Shown piece by piece: positions 16,723-25,803 of a stretch of DNA of 64,000 nucleotides. The notes below the pieces were generated by a model, which was not told the DNA's origin, ran no database searches, and saw only the letters and a program-made list of their open reading frames with translations. Position numbers and translations under genes: made by a program. Every line of letters begins with the position of its first letter. The stretch's first letter is position 1. Origin of the DNA: Antonospora locustae (lineage: Eukaryota; Microsporidia); assembly GCA_007674295.1 (NCBI GenBank), contig CM017449.1, positions 186,001-250,000 of the forward strand, read 5' to 3'.

Positions 16723-18771
16723 ATGGTGGGTTTGAGAACACACGTTTCCTTTTTTGGAGCTTTCTGCATGGCGGCTTCTGAGCTCATAAAGATTCTCCCT
16801 GTATGCGACAAGGAGTGCCAAGAGCATCTGATATTTAATAAGTACACTCAAGCCACACGAAATGCGCCCAAAAAAACATCACCACAGCATAGAAATCCTA
16901 ATACAAACGACAGGCTTTCACATCAGCGTACAACATCTATGCCGCGAGTACCACTTACCAAAGGTATTGTTGACTCACAGAATACCACAATCACCGTAAT
17001 AAGCAATGTGCCCAGTAGTTCACAAGGAAGCAAAGGCGAAAAACACAGCAGAATTCAACAAGACATTCCTCATGTGGCGAAAGTAAGTACAGCAGTTCGC
17101 AATGTCCAACAGTTTACAGTATCAAAAAGTAGCGTGAAGCAATCCAGGTCTCCAAGTATCACTCGTATTTTATCACTTCCAAGCTCTTCAATTCAACAAG
17201 TGGTGCACAAAAGGCCTATTAATGCAACTCTTACTTCTTCAATGCTGGCAAATCTGCATGTGCAAAGAGTAGCACCTGAATGTATGCAGAGTGCTTTCAG
17301 AACTATGACTACAGGCAACTTGCAGAACAAAAATACCAAAAAATCCGTTTTGAAGGTTGTGCATGCAAAGCAAGTTCCAGAGACATGCAAGAAAAACAAT
17401 ACATCCTTGGAAAAGAGATTTCACAACATGGCTGCAGCTACTTCTGTAGCGAAAAGCACAACCGCACCACTTGGAGAGCTAGTTAACCTGTTCGCAAGGG
17501 CCTTAACCGAGATACTGGATAAAGAGAGTCGTTCTGGAAAATGCATCAGACAGAAAAAAAACTCTCTGTCAAGTACATCTGGAAATGCATCTGTAAGAGA
17601 CATTTCTGCAAAAACGTGCTTGAATATGCCTGTACAGAAAATAGGTGCTATTGAACAGGGAATAAGGGCGCTGCAGTGGCGTCTGCAGAAACTTGAGGTT
17701 GCAAGTGCAAATGCGCACCCTATACAGTATATAGTTCCGCAGTATTATCCATATTTATATACACCATACTATGCTGGTGAGAGCTACTCTAATCCATCTC
17801 CAGTACAACAAATAGGTCAGGTCCAAGGAACCTCACTAGGAAAGTCTGTAGAAAAGGAAAGTGTGAAGTCCAATGATGCAAAACAAAATGTAACTTCGCA
17901 TATAGAACAGCAGAATGAAAATGATATTGACGCTGCGACAATAAGCACTCTCAACTCGGAAATGGAAACAGAAACTGATGAGGAAACAGATGATGTTGAG
18001 AGCAATGCAGATAGTCTGAACAAGGAAACTACACATGGAAGAGGGAGCAAAAAGACATCCTATGAAATTAGAGGAAAAGATGCCTGGGATCAAGTCCTGA
18101 GTGATACTAAAAAGGCTCTATTTAGAAGACTAAGAGGTGAGGTCGTAGACCTAAAAGGCGGCAGCGAAATGATTGGTGGCTTTTCTTTTGTTGGAAGCAA
18201 GGACACGGAAGGAGCAACACCTGCATCTCTTGAGTCAAAAATGCACAGGAAGAGAAGTGGGTGGATCGATGACGAAAAATGGGCTCAAGCAGCTGCAATG
18301 TCTCAGACTGTGTATCCGGAATACATACATCCTTATTTACCCAATGAAGAATTAAATCTATCTATGCCCTTTCATGAAGAAAAAATGCATACTGATAATG
18401 CATATAATATGTCACAGAAAAACAGTACCTTTTTAGAACAATTCAGGAAAAATGATGAAACACAAAGTACAGTCAGAAGTGACAAAGTGGACAACATGAT
18501 CGGAAGCATAAACCAGACAAGTTTATCACATAATGCAATAAGAAAACGCCCTCTCTACCAAAATCTGGAGAAACTTGGATATAAAGAGCCTGCAAAGGGC
18601 GTGTCTATGCTAGAGCTTATACGCAAAAGAGAAGATGTGAGTTCTGAAGAAGATAATGCGTCGCCCAAAAGATCGCATGACAGCAGCAGCGATGATAATG
18701 TAAGCCATAGCGAATCTGCAGAATACGTATATCTAAGTGATCTGATAAGACTCTGTTCTAGAAGTCAATAA
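16723..18771 (+). CDS. Large secreted low-complexity protein of unknown function
   Basis: 682 aa from the first ATG at 16723 (frame upstream is GTG-led). The N-terminus MVGLRTHVSFFGAFCMAASE looks like a signal peptide. It is followed by a Cys pair (CDKEC) and then about 250 residues rich in Ser, Thr, Gln, Asn and Lys. Near the middle there is a short Tyr/Pro-rich patch (PQYYPYLYTPYY). Acidic stretches such as METETDEETDD follow. The C-terminal 200 residues are more structured in look, including GKDAWDQVLSDTKKALF and RSGWIDDEKWAQAAAM. Several N-x-S/T sites are present. The composition fits microsporidian spore wall or polar tube proteins, but no homology was seen. The gene lies in a cluster with other predicted secreted genes. 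Confidence 0.65.
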   Translation: MVGLRTHVSFFGAFCMAASELIKILPVCDKECQEHLIFNKYTQATRNAPKKTSPQHRNPNTNDRLSHQRTTSMPRVPLTKGIVDSQNTTITVISNVPSSSQGSKGEKHSRIQQDIPHVAKVSTAVRNVQQFTVSKSSVKQSRSPSITRILSLPSSSIQQVVHKRPINATLTSSMLANLHVQRVAPECMQSAFRTMTTGNLQNKNTKKSVLKVVHAKQVPETCKKNNTSLEKRFHNMAAATSVAKSTTAPLGELVNLFARALTEILDKESRSGKCIRQKKNSLSSTSGNASVRDISAKTCLNMPVQKIGAIEQGIRALQWRLQKLEVASANAHPIQYIVPQYYPYLYTPYYAGESYSNPSPVQQIGQVQGTSLGKSVEKESVKSNDAKQNVTSHIEQQNENDIDAATISTLNSEMETETDEETDDVESNADSLNKETTHGRGSKKTSYEIRGKDAWDQVLSDTKKALFRRLRGEVVDLKGGSEMIGGFSFVGSKDTEGATPASLESKMHRKRSGWIDDEKWAQAAAMSQTVYPEYIHPYLPNEELNLSMPFHEEKMHTDNAYNMSQKNSTFLEQFRKNDETQSTVRSDKVDNMIGSINQTSLSHNAIRKRPLYQNLEKLGYKEPAKGVSMLELIRKREDVSSEEDNASPKRSHDSSSDDNVSHSESAEYVYLSDLIRLCSRSQ

Positions 18772-18810
18772 TTTCAAATAACTCTGTAAAAGGAAAGTCT
18801 GCCATAGAAC

Positions 18811-19146
18811 ATGTCTGGACTTTCATGCAAAAATATAAATAGAAGATGCCCTAGGCCCACAATGTTTCGAGGGCTTGTATGTCTTTTTTTCGTTTGTGCC
18901 ATGAGCTTAACACACATGGACTTCGACACGAGTGAAGAGTACCACGCACTTGACTACAGCGTTAGCAGTGACATTGATGTAATGTACTCAACATACTACG
19001 AAGATAACGACAGTGATGCAGACAGCAACCATTTGCCTTCGGACGTAGAGGAATCCGCGCACATCATATGCGAGAGCGAGTCCCTACTGCGAGAGGAGAA
19101 TTATCTGAATGCGAGTAATGATGTAGCTGCCAATGCAAATGAATAA
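18811..19146 (+). CDS. Small acidic secreted protein
   Basis: 111 aa from the ATG at 18811, or 94 aa from a second in-frame ATG at 18862. The second start gives a compact signal peptide (MFRGLVCLFFVCAMSLTHM). The mature part is strongly acidic, with runs such as YYEDNDSDADS and DVEESAHIICESES. One or two cysteines remain after cleavage. There is no recognisable family. It follows the 682-aa secreted protein after 39 bp on the same strand, so the two may be transcribed together. It could be a small spore wall or secreted effector-type protein; this is inference from the signal peptide alone. Confidence 0.55.
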   Translation: MSGLSCKNINRRCPRPTMFRGLVCLFFVCAMSLTHMDFDTSEEYHALDYSVSSDIDVMYSTYYEDNDSDADSNHLPSDVEESAHIICESESLLREENYLNASNDVAANANE

Positions 19147-19201
19147 ATGTGTTCATCAAAACTCTTTCAGCAGCTTATTTTATAAAAATGCAGAGTAAAC
19201 A

Positions 19202-20296
19202 ATGTATCTGCAGGGTTTAAATGCATACCTTACACAGCCCATGGGAGATGCAGTTACATCCAGGGAGCTTTCAGATGTTGCTTTTCTTTCTGAAAAGTAT
19301 CGCGTCCTGACAAAGGCAGGAGAAGGAACATTTAGCGTTGTCTACAAAGCAGTTTCTGTCGATGATGAGAAAAATGCAGAGTGTGTGGCCATAAAGGCAG
19401 TAACAAGAACAAGCTCGCCAGCACGTGTTTCAGAAGAGTTGTCTTTTTTGAAAAAACTTGGCGGAAAAAGCAATGTTGTGCGCTTGTTGGGCTGTTACAG
19501 GTTCGAGGACCAGATATGCATGGTGTTTCCTTACTTTGAGGCGACCGATTTCAGGGTGTTTCTGCGAGACAGCAATGTCAGAGACATAAAGTTCTACATC
19601 TACAACATGCTTATTGCAGTTTGCCACGTGCATGCACACAAGATAATCCACAGGGACATCAAGCCTAGTAACTTTCTCTACAGTAGAGAGAAAAGGACAG
19701 GAGTGCTGATTGACTTTGGACTTGCACAGTATGAAAAGGAAGACAAAAGACGAGAATCGGTCCTGGACGAGGTGCAGAGCAACAAAAAGCCTTCTGTGCT
19801 ATTTTTTAACTCTGTACTGTCTAAGATTGCACAGCCACCAGGATACTATGTAGGCGATACTCGCCCACAGATGCGTGCACAAAGAGCAGGAACTAGGGGG
19901 TTCAGAGCTCCAGAGGTTCTATTCAGGTGCCAGAGACAATCAAGGTCCATAGACATATGGTCTGTAGGTGTTTCATTTCTTATCATGTGCACAAAGCAGT
20001 ATCCGTTCTTCAATTCTATAGACGACACCGATGCCATTGCAGAAATTGCAACTATTTTTGGCCACGATGAGATGAGGAAAGCGGCGAAGTGCTTTGAAAG
20101 AGTCTGGCGTTCAAACCTCACAACAATTCCTAACGAAAGGATTCCTTTTGAAAAAGTTGTGAGTAGCCTCAACGCAGAGTTCAGCCTTCCGTCTGAGGGC
20201 TATGATTTGCTCTACAGAATGATGGACCTCATGCCTAGCCGCAGAATTTCTGCAGAAGAAGCATTGAATCATCCTTTCTTTAACGATATTCGATAA
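19202..20296 (+). CDS. CDC7: Cdc7-type protein kinase (DDK catalytic subunit)
   Basis: 364 aa. The kinase fold starts at about residue 33: KAGEGTFSVVYKA, catalytic Lys65 in CVAIKAV, HRDIKPSNFLY, IDFGLAQYE, then AGTRGFRAPEVLFRC, which is the characteristic Cdc7 activation segment. The sequence between DFG and APE is expanded by about 55 residues (kinase insert, with Lys and Arg), as in Cdc7 but shorter than in yeast or human. The SIDIWSVGVSFL segment follows. Cdc7 with Dbf4 phosphorylates MCM to fire replication origins. It lies only 9 bp upstream of RPT3 on the same strand. Confidence 0.9.
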   Translation: MYLQGLNAYLTQPMGDAVTSRELSDVAFLSEKYRVLTKAGEGTFSVVYKAVSVDDEKNAECVAIKAVTRTSSPARVSEELSFLKKLGGKSNVVRLLGCYRFEDQICMVFPYFEATDFRVFLRDSNVRDIKFYIYNMLIAVCHVHAHKIIHRDIKPSNFLYSREKRTGVLIDFGLAQYEKEDKRRESVLDEVQSNKKPSVLFFNSVLSKIAQPPGYYVGDTRPQMRAQRAGTRGFRAPEVLFRCQRQSRSIDIWSVGVSFLIMCTKQYPFFNSIDDTDAIAEIATIFGHDEMRKAAKCFERVWRSNLTTIPNERIPFEKVVSSLNAEFSLPSEGYDLLYRMMDLMPSRRISAEEALNHPFFNDIR

Positions 20297-20305
20297 AAAA
20301 CAACA

Positions 20306-21550
20306 ATGTTATTTTCAGGCAAGAGCATCCTGCTTTCAAGCACTGCACATAACATGCAGCAGACAAACAAGCCCTTAATGATCAAGGAAGGGGCGTCCTT
20401 GCAACCATCAGCATATGAGCTTTTCAAGAGTAACAGCCAAAAGTACAAACTTCTTCTTCTTCGTGAAGAGTACATCCGCAAAGAGCTGAGGACTCTTGAG
20501 ATTGAGCTGCAAAGGGTAAAGGAGGAGATAAAGCGTGTCAAGAGCATTCCGCTGATCATGGGACAGTTTCTTGAGGCGGTTGATGCTGACACAGCTATTG
20601 TTGCATCTACAGCAGGAATGCATTCTGTTGTAAAGATTCTCTCCACAGTCGACAGGGAGCTTCTCCGGCCAAACACAACAGTGGCACTCCATAGGCATTC
20701 GTCGGCAATTGTAGATGTTTTACCACCAGAGGCAGATAGCATCATTCCTGTTTTGGGCGAAGAGGAGAGACCAGACATCACATATGCAGATATCGGTGGG
20801 CTGGAGGTTCAGAAACAAGACATAAGAGAGACTGTTGAGCTTCCCCTTCTACAATTTGACCTGTATAGGCAAGTGGGAATAGAACCTCCGCGCGGTGTCT
20901 TGCTATATGGCCCACCAGGTACAGGAAAAACGATGCTTGTTAAGGCAGTTGCACAGCAAACAAGCGCTGCGTTCATAAGGATAAATGGTTCTGAGTTCGT
21001 GCAGAAGTATCTAGGTGAAGGACCGCGTATGGTAAGAGATGTATTTAGGCTTGCGCGCGAAAGGGCACCATCTATCATCTTCATAGACGAAGTTGATGCT
21101 ATAGCAACAAAGCGCTACGACGCAGCAACAAGTGCAGATCGTGAGGTTCAGAGAGTGCTTCTTGAGCTTCTGAACCAAATGGACGGATTTGAGCAGACAA
21201 GCAACGTAAAGGTAATCATGGCAACGAACAGAGCTGACACTCTCGACCCTGCCTTACTTAGACCCGGGCGCCTAGACAGGAAAATCGAGTTTCCGCTTCC
21301 AGACAGGCGGCAGAAAAGACTTGTATTTGGTGCCGTAACAAACAAGATGAGTCTCGATGAGGATGTTGATCTAGAGTCGCTTGTGTCCAGGCCTGACAAG
21401 ATAAGCTCTGCAGACATCCACTCTATTTGTCAAGAGGCAGGCATGCTGGCGGTGCGAAACAGCAGGTACACAATCAAGCAGTGCGACTTTGATGAAGCAT
21501 ACAACAAGGTGATTGGAAACAAGGAGCACCAACCTGCGTTCTACAACTAG
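20306..21550 (+). CDS. RPT3: 26S proteasome ATPase subunit Rpt3
   Basis: 414 aa. An N-terminal coiled coil (about 45-85) leads into an OB domain with [19 protein letters not shown] and [17 protein letters not shown], which are Rpt3-specific. The AAA domain has GPPGTGKT (Walker A), [19 protein letters not shown] (Walker B), [19 protein letters not shown] (sensor/arginine finger) and [18 protein letters not shown]. The C-terminus ends Phe-Tyr-Asn, an intact HbYX motif for docking into the 20S alpha ring. Rpt3 is part of the 19S base unfoldase. It begins 9 bp after CDC7 and converges on VMA8 with a 29-bp gap. Confidence 0.95.
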   Translation: MLFSGKSILLSSTAHNMQQTNKPLMIKEGASLQPSAYELFKSNSQKYKLLLLREEYIRKELRTLEIELQRVKEEIKRVKSIPLIMGQFLEAVDADTAIVASTAGMHSVVKILSTVDRELLRPNTTVALHRHSSAIVDVLPPEADSIIPVLGEEERPDITYADIGGLEVQKQDIRETVELPLLQFDLYRQVGIEPPRGVLLYGPPGTGKTMLVKAVAQQTSAAFIRINGSEFVQKYLGEGPRMVRDVFRLARERAPSIIFIDEVDAIATKRYDAATSADREVQRVLLELLNQMDGFEQTSNVKVIMATNRADTLDPALLRPGRLDRKIEFPLPDRRQKRLVFGAVTNKMSLDEDVDLESLVSRPDKISSADIHSICQEAGMLAVRNSRYTIKQCDFDEAYNKVIGNKEHQPAFYN

Positions 21551-21579
21551 GTCTGTAGCCGCAGAATATCAATGAACAG

Positions 21580-22209
21580 CTAGCTTTTATTCTTTTTCGC
21601 ATTCTGAACCATCTTGAGTCTATAGAAGTCCTCGCGCTCTCTCTCATCAAGCTCGGAGAGAATGTATTGGAGTGTGTTACAAAGTGTGGGAATGAGCACA
21701 AACTCCAGTGCATTGACTCTTCTGTTTGTTGTGCTGAAGACACTATCCAGTGCCTTGAATGAGTGTTTTAGCGTGCAGAGATCAACAAGAAGCTCGAGAG
21801 ACTTAAGAAAGTGCTCGCGACATTTCATCAGCGACCTGCCGCTTCTCCCAAGCGATATCACAGGGCCTGTGCCGTGCACAACAAGCTTGAACGCATGCAA
21901 AGAGACACCAGAAACCTGCTCCATAGTCACCTCCACAAGCGCAGGGACTTTTCTGCAGTCGTTTGTATAGAAAACAAGATTAGCACCGAGGTACTCTGCA
22001 TGCGACATCGCACGATAGGCTTCACTAAGCACAGCATTTGCATCCTGCTCTTTCTCGAGAAGCATGCGTTGTACTTTTCTGTAGCGTGCCTGTAGAGCGT
22101 CGCTCTTCTTCTTTAGCAAGCTGTACCCTTTTTCAGCGCTTCTGAGTTTTGTTTCTATTGCCGACAGGTTCATCCGCGTTGGGAAGATTGAAAGCCTCTT
22201 GTCTGTCAT
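21580..22209 (-). CDS. VMA8: V-type ATPase subunit D (Vma8)
   Basis: 209 aa. The N-terminal helix reads IFPTRMNLSAIETKLRSAEKGYSLLKKKSDAL, the typical start of subunit D (PTRM-L...KL-A-KGH-LLKKK-DAL). The C-terminal helix contains TTNRRVNALEFVLIPTL then an ELDEREREDFYRLKMVQ stretch, again matching the family (NRRVNA-E-V..P......YI..ELDE.EREEF.RLK..Q). Subunit D is the central rotor stalk of the V1 sector that couples ATP hydrolysis to proton pumping in vacuoles. CCCC abuts the ATG (22210-22213 on the plus strand). uL23 lies 35 bp upstream on the same strand. Confidence 0.93.
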   Translation of the reverse strand: MTDKRLSIFPTRMNLSAIETKLRSAEKGYSLLKKKSDALQARYRKVQRMLLEKEQDANAVLSEAYRAMSHAEYLGANLVFYTNDCRKVPALVEVTMEQVSGVSLHAFKLVVHGTGPVISLGRSGRSLMKCREHFLKSLELLVDLCTLKHSFKALDSVFSTTNRRVNALEFVLIPTLCNTLQYILSELDEREREDFYRLKMVQNAKKNKS

Positions 22210-22244
22210 GGGGTATCAAAGCAGGGCAGGTAAAATGCGTTTAT

Positions 22245-22565
22245 TTAGATTATTCCCGCCTCGTTGGCAATCTTCAAAGCATCTCCCTCGTTCTTGAGCT
22301 TCACATACGCCTTTTTGTACCCCTTTATAGATCTCGCCGTGTTCACCTTCTCAACAGGTACCTTGTAGAATCTTGTAACAGCGTTCCCGATCTGGGGTTT
22401 TGTTGCATATTTGTCACAGATAAACACAAGTGTGTTGTTGTTCTCAATAAGCCTTACTGCCTTTTCATTACATGCACCAAACCTTATTATATCGGCAGGA
22501 TGCCCGGTGGCTGGCTGTGTAACGGCCTTTCTCGTGTACTTCGGGTTGTTGCGCTTTATCTCCAT
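22245..22565 (-). CDS. RPL23A: 60S ribosomal protein uL23 (L23a/L25)
   Basis: 106 aa. The conserved segments are a start with MEIKRNNPKYTRKAV, ENNNTLVFICDKYATKPQIGNAV, YKVPVEKVNT and GYKKAYVKLKNEGDALKIANEAGII. These are the uL23 motifs (ENNTLVF-VD..A.K..I..AV, GYKKAYVRL....DALDVANKIGII). uL23 lies at the nascent-chain exit tunnel and binds SRP and chaperones. The long basic N-terminal extension of eukaryotic L23a (about 40 residues) is mostly missing. The start is fixed by CCCC plus AAAAATTTT just upstream. The C-terminal -GII end is complete. Confidence 0.94.
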   Translation of the reverse strand: MEIKRNNPKYTRKAVTQPATGHPADIIRFGACNEKAVRLIENNNTLVFICDKYATKPQIGNAVTRFYKVPVEKVNTARSIKGYKKAYVKLKNEGDALKIANEAGII

Positions 22566-22579
22566 GGGGTAAAAATTTT
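22566..22579 (-). promoter_or_regulatory. AAAATTTTT + CCCC start-proximal element of uL23
   Basis: Read on the minus strand, AAAATTTTT (22571-22579) is followed by one A and then CCCC (22566-22569), which touches the ATG at 22565. Spacing and order match the elements before eL6 and eL18. Confidence 0.7.
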
Positions 22580-22666
22580 GAGCATCCAGTAGCTACTAGT
22601 AATGCATGCAGTGAAGCATATTGAGTTTCAATTGCACACTATGGATAGCTAGAGTTAGTTCAAATG

Positions 22667-23557
22667 CTACTCATAGATGGGCTCGAGGCCTCGAAGATAC
22701 TCGTGCTTCAATGCTCTTCGTGCAGATAGTCTCTCTGCAGGGTCGTATGTCAGCATCTTTCGAATCATGTCTATGAGATCGTCACAGCACCGCAGAATCT
22801 CCTTCAAATTGACACCGCCCCATCGTGGGAGATCCATTCTGAAGCCTGGAAGATCTTGCATGCCGGTCCATGTGCTTTCGTTTGGTGTTCCCAATATCTT
22901 GAATATCTTGTAGATCTGGTCCACTTCCGAGTCGCCCTGGAACATTGGTACAAGTAGAACAAGCTCTGCTATTATAGCTGCTGCGCTCCAGACATCCACA
23001 GCCTCCGAATAGTGCTTTGCCCCAAGAAGGAGCTCGGGTGGTCTGTACCACAGCGTAACAATATCGTGTGTGTATGTGCGCAGAGGAATTCCAATCGATC
23101 GCCCAAGGCCAAAATCCGCAAGCTTAAGCCTCATATCGCGGCCTACAAGAATGTTCTGTGGCTTCAAATCTCTATGAAGCACTGCCCGCGAGTGGCAATA
23201 GTCTACTGCTGTCAAAATCTGCTGCACAAAGTGTCGAAGCACGTCATCAGGGACAGTCTTATTTGATCTCCTCATACTATCTATGTACTTCCGCAGGTCT
23301 AAATCAAGGTACTCCATGGCAAGATACATTTTATTCTCCTTGTAGAGCACAGTCTCCAGGTTCACTATGGTAGAATGCTTTAGTGTCTTTAGAAGAGACA
23401 CTTCCCTGATCGTTGTTGCAGGCACACCTTCGTTTTCATCATTCAACCTTATCTTTTTGAGCGCAACAATCCTGCCTGTTCTCTTTTCTCGCGCCTTGTA
23501 AACTACACCGTATGTGCCCTCCCCAATTTTTTCTATCTTGTGGTACGAATCCGCCAT
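22667..23557 (-). CDS. CDK1: Cyclin-dependent kinase 1 (CDC28/CDC2)
   Basis: 296 aa, the normal size for CDK1. Glycine loop IGEGTYGVVYK with the inhibitory Thr15/Tyr16 pair, catalytic Lys34 in ALKKIRL, C-helix PATTIRE at 46-52 in place of the near-universal PSTAIRE, HRDLKPQNIL with D130, DFGLGR with D148, and T-loop YTHDIVTLWYRPPE with Thr163 as the activating site. The EGVP lead-in and the GDSEVDQIYKIFKILGTP helix identify it as the cell-cycle CDK and not Pho85 or a transcriptional CDK. The C-terminus is complete. No CCC element is obvious at the ATG. Confidence 0.93.
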   Translation of the reverse strand: MADSYHKIEKIGEGTYGVVYKAREKRTGRIVALKKIRLNDENEGVPATTIREVSLLKTLKHSTIVNLETVLYKENKMYLAMEYLDLDLRKYIDSMRRSNKTVPDDVLRHFVQQILTAVDYCHSRAVLHRDLKPQNILVGRDMRLKLADFGLGRSIGIPLRTYTHDIVTLWYRPPELLLGAKHYSEAVDVWSAAAIIAELVLLVPMFQGDSEVDQIYKIFKILGTPNESTWTGMQDLPGFRMDLPRWGGVNLKEILRCCDDLIDMIRKMLTYDPAERLSARRALKHEYLRGLEPIYE

Positions 23558-23736
23558 GGTCTGTATTTTTCATGTTGTTTAAGTATGTGGTGGCTAGTGC
23601 GCCTATCCACGTGCCTCTACACAATGCGAATATCAACAGAGAATATCAGATTAAGTCTGCGCTCCATCATGTACACATTTACTTAAAGAGGTCCTCTGGG
23701 CAATCGAGAGCCACTTTTTAATAGTTAAATGGATGC

Positions 23737-25005
23737 CTAGCTCATAATCGTGCTTGCAATTGTATTTGCATCTATTTCGGTGAGATCAACGTTGCTCTGT
23801 CCCGTACCAAGAAAAAGTATTGGTGCATCTGCAGAGACAGCCATATTCACTATCTGGCCTATTTTGTCATCAACAGTGTCAATCTTTGTCAGAAGAATGG
23901 AGTCTACTCGCCTTTCAGTACCATCTCCAACAGCTCTGTTAAATTCCCTCAGATGCTCGAGGCTATCCCCTCCAACAAGTGCCTCTCCCACAAAAACTAT
24001 ATGATCAGGCATGTTGTGTTTTATCAGTTTTGTCAGCGACTGCATCAGATGCCGTTTGTTGTACATGCGCCCTGCTGTGTCCACGAGCACTACGTCGTAT
24101 CCCTCATTTTTGGCCGTGCTCATCGCGTTTCTGCAGACAACTGCATCATCCTTGTTATATCCTCTCTCGTAGAACCCAACATTGTGTTTTGCCGCTCTGA
24201 ATCTCTGCACATGCACTCGCAGCTGCTCTACAGCCCCCGCCCTGAACGTGTCGCATGCAGCAATGTAGACTCGAAGTCCGTGCTGTAGCAGCCAGCAGCA
24301 CATCTTTGCCAGTGAAGTTGACTTTCCAACACCATTCACACCCACAAAACACATCGAAAAAATGCGCCCACGTTTTCTCTTTTCTCTTATCTGCGTAATA
24401 AGGGCGCTATGGTCCACACTTTTCACAAATCTTCCCAAAATGGACCTCATTTTTTCCTTAAACTCACTCTCGCCAATCCAGTCATTGTGAAACTCAGGTC
24501 TTATTGCATCACAAAACATAGCAGCAACATCGGGATCCACGTTCTTTGATATTAAGTGGGTCTTCATCTTATTGTAAATATCGTCCACGTGTATCTTGTT
24601 TGAAAAAATACGGAAACTTCGCGTAGGAATTACTTTGCTTATATTCATATCGACTATCTCCTGACTAACTACAGTACTAGTAGAGTAGTCCAGAGCATCT
24701 CTTTCATCACATTTCTGTTCCTCTATTTCTGTATGCATTTTTTTTGCATTCTCCTTTGACTCGTAACGAAAAATTGCATCTGCAAGGCACTCTTCGCTAT
24801 TTTTTCTTGAAAACGCAAGATAGACAAGAGATCCTCTGATTTCATAAAACACAAAGAGGTCCTGGACTCTGTCCACTCTTCGGAATGAGTCAAGACAGAT
24901 GTGCTCTATATAACTGTTTGCAAAGCACGGCCGTGTTCCTTCTTCATGGAGAACAACTCCCTTTGTATCAAAAACTAGAAAACACTCAAGCATGCGAGGG
25001 TGCAT
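23737..25005 (-). CDS. SRP101: Signal recognition particle receptor subunit alpha
   Basis: 422 aa from the ATG at 25005; a second ATG at 24993 (MLECFLVFDTKGVVL) matches the usual SR-alpha N-terminus MLDFF-IFSKGGLVL better. The frame continues to 25062 only through GTG. Residues 1-100 form the longin-like SRX domain that binds SR-beta. The NG domain follows: GVNGVGKST (G1, about 222-230), ACDTFRAGAVEQL, VLVDTAGRM (G3), GEALVGGDSLEHL and LTKIDTVDDKIGQIVNM (G4), ending GTGQSNVDL. This is the FtsY/SR-alpha pattern and differs from SRP54 by lacking an M domain. It docks SRP-ribosome complexes at the ER. The linker between SRX and NG is much shorter than in yeast. Confidence 0.92.
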   Translation of the reverse strand: MHPRMLECFLVFDTKGVVLHEEGTRPCFANSYIEHICLDSFRRVDRVQDLFVFYEIRGSLVYLAFSRKNSEECLADAIFRYESKENAKKMHTEIEEQKCDERDALDYSTSTVVSQEIVDMNISKVIPTRSFRIFSNKIHVDDIYNKMKTHLISKNVDPDVAAMFCDAIRPEFHNDWIGESEFKEKMRSILGRFVKSVDHSALITQIREKRKRGRIFSMCFVGVNGVGKSTSLAKMCCWLLQHGLRVYIAACDTFRAGAVEQLRVHVQRFRAAKHNVGFYERGYNKDDAVVCRNAMSTAKNEGYDVVLVDTAGRMYNKRHLMQSLTKLIKHNMPDHIVFVGEALVGGDSLEHLREFNRAVGDGTERRVDSILLTKIDTVDDKIGQIVNMAVSADAPILFLGTGQSNVDLTEIDANTIASTIMS

Positions 25006-25043
25006 TTCTGTGCTCTTGCAGTCACAGTTTTCAAGACCCCACA

Positions 25044-25589
25044 ATGGCACATACACGTGCACCTGTAACAGAAAGCACCATAAAAGGCACTAATGTACAA
25101 GATTTTCTTCAGGGAATCAAAATAGTGCCCTGTTCCACAGAGTATACTGTGGATGATGCATTGTGTGCATACGAGGCTAAGAGAGAATCTCTGTTCACTG
25201 AGTTGAGAATTAGAAAAGTACAGGATAACATCAGAAACAAAATACGCGGCAAAAAAAGCAACAGAATAGACTTGGTGTTTTGCCGAAATATGAGTTCCGA
25301 CCTTGGCAGTGACATGAGCTGCTTGCTGAGCAAGGACGGAGACTCAAGTGTCTCCCAGGCATATAATATGGTGCTGAAGGAGTGCTGTGCATCACATAGC
25401 GGCAGTATGTATGATTCTACTTCTGAAGATAATGAGTATGCAGCAATGGATGAGCCAACTCTATTTCTGTCATCTGTTGCAGATATCTACAACCAAGATG
25501 CACTAGAACGCGTTGAATATGCAGACGATGTGACAGAGACGACTGTTGATGGTCTTCCTGTCTTTAATGCAGCACAGGACCTGATTTGA
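25044..25589 (+). CDS. Hypothetical protein, 181 aa
   Basis: 181 aa from the ATG at 25044, which has CCCC at 25037-25040, the usual start-proximal signal here. An in-frame ATG at 24885 would add 53 residues but would overlap the SRP receptor gene on the other strand. The N-terminal third (to about residue 75) has a helical, basic look, with ELRIRKVQDNIRNKIRGKKS. The rest is Ser/Asp/Glu-rich. There is no signal peptide and no membrane segment. I do not recognise it. It may be a small nuclear or chromatin-associated protein given the basic-then-acidic composition, but this is only a guess. The downstream 214 bp up to 25803 contain nothing identifiable. Confidence 0.6.
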   Translation: MAHTRAPVTESTIKGTNVQDFLQGIKIVPCSTEYTVDDALCAYEAKRESLFTELRIRKVQDNIRNKIRGKKSNRIDLVFCRNMSSDLGSDMSCLLSKDGDSSVSQAYNMVLKECCASHSGSMYDSTSEDNEYAAMDEPTLFLSSVADIYNQDALERVEYADDVTETTVDGLPVFNAAQDLI

Positions 25590-25803
25590 AAAAAACTGGA
25601 AGAGAAGGAAGAATGCAAAAAGTTTGGGTTTGAGCAATTAATGTGAAGTTAAAGCATGCAGTCAGGGAACTAAGCAAAAGAGACTCTGGAATGAGTGTAG
25701 TAAAGTATAATCAGCTTTATCTGTTCTTTACATAAAAAAACACCATGATGCAATGGGGTGTGTGCAAACAGACGTTTCCTCTTTCAATGTATAAGCATAG
25801 ATG

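Noticed and set aside
23558..23736. A U2 snRNA-like look in the CDK1-SRP101 spacer (GAGGTCCTC palindrome, TTAATAGTTAAATGGAT).
   Set aside because: The branch-site-recognition sequence GTAGTA and the correct stem order are absent on both strands.
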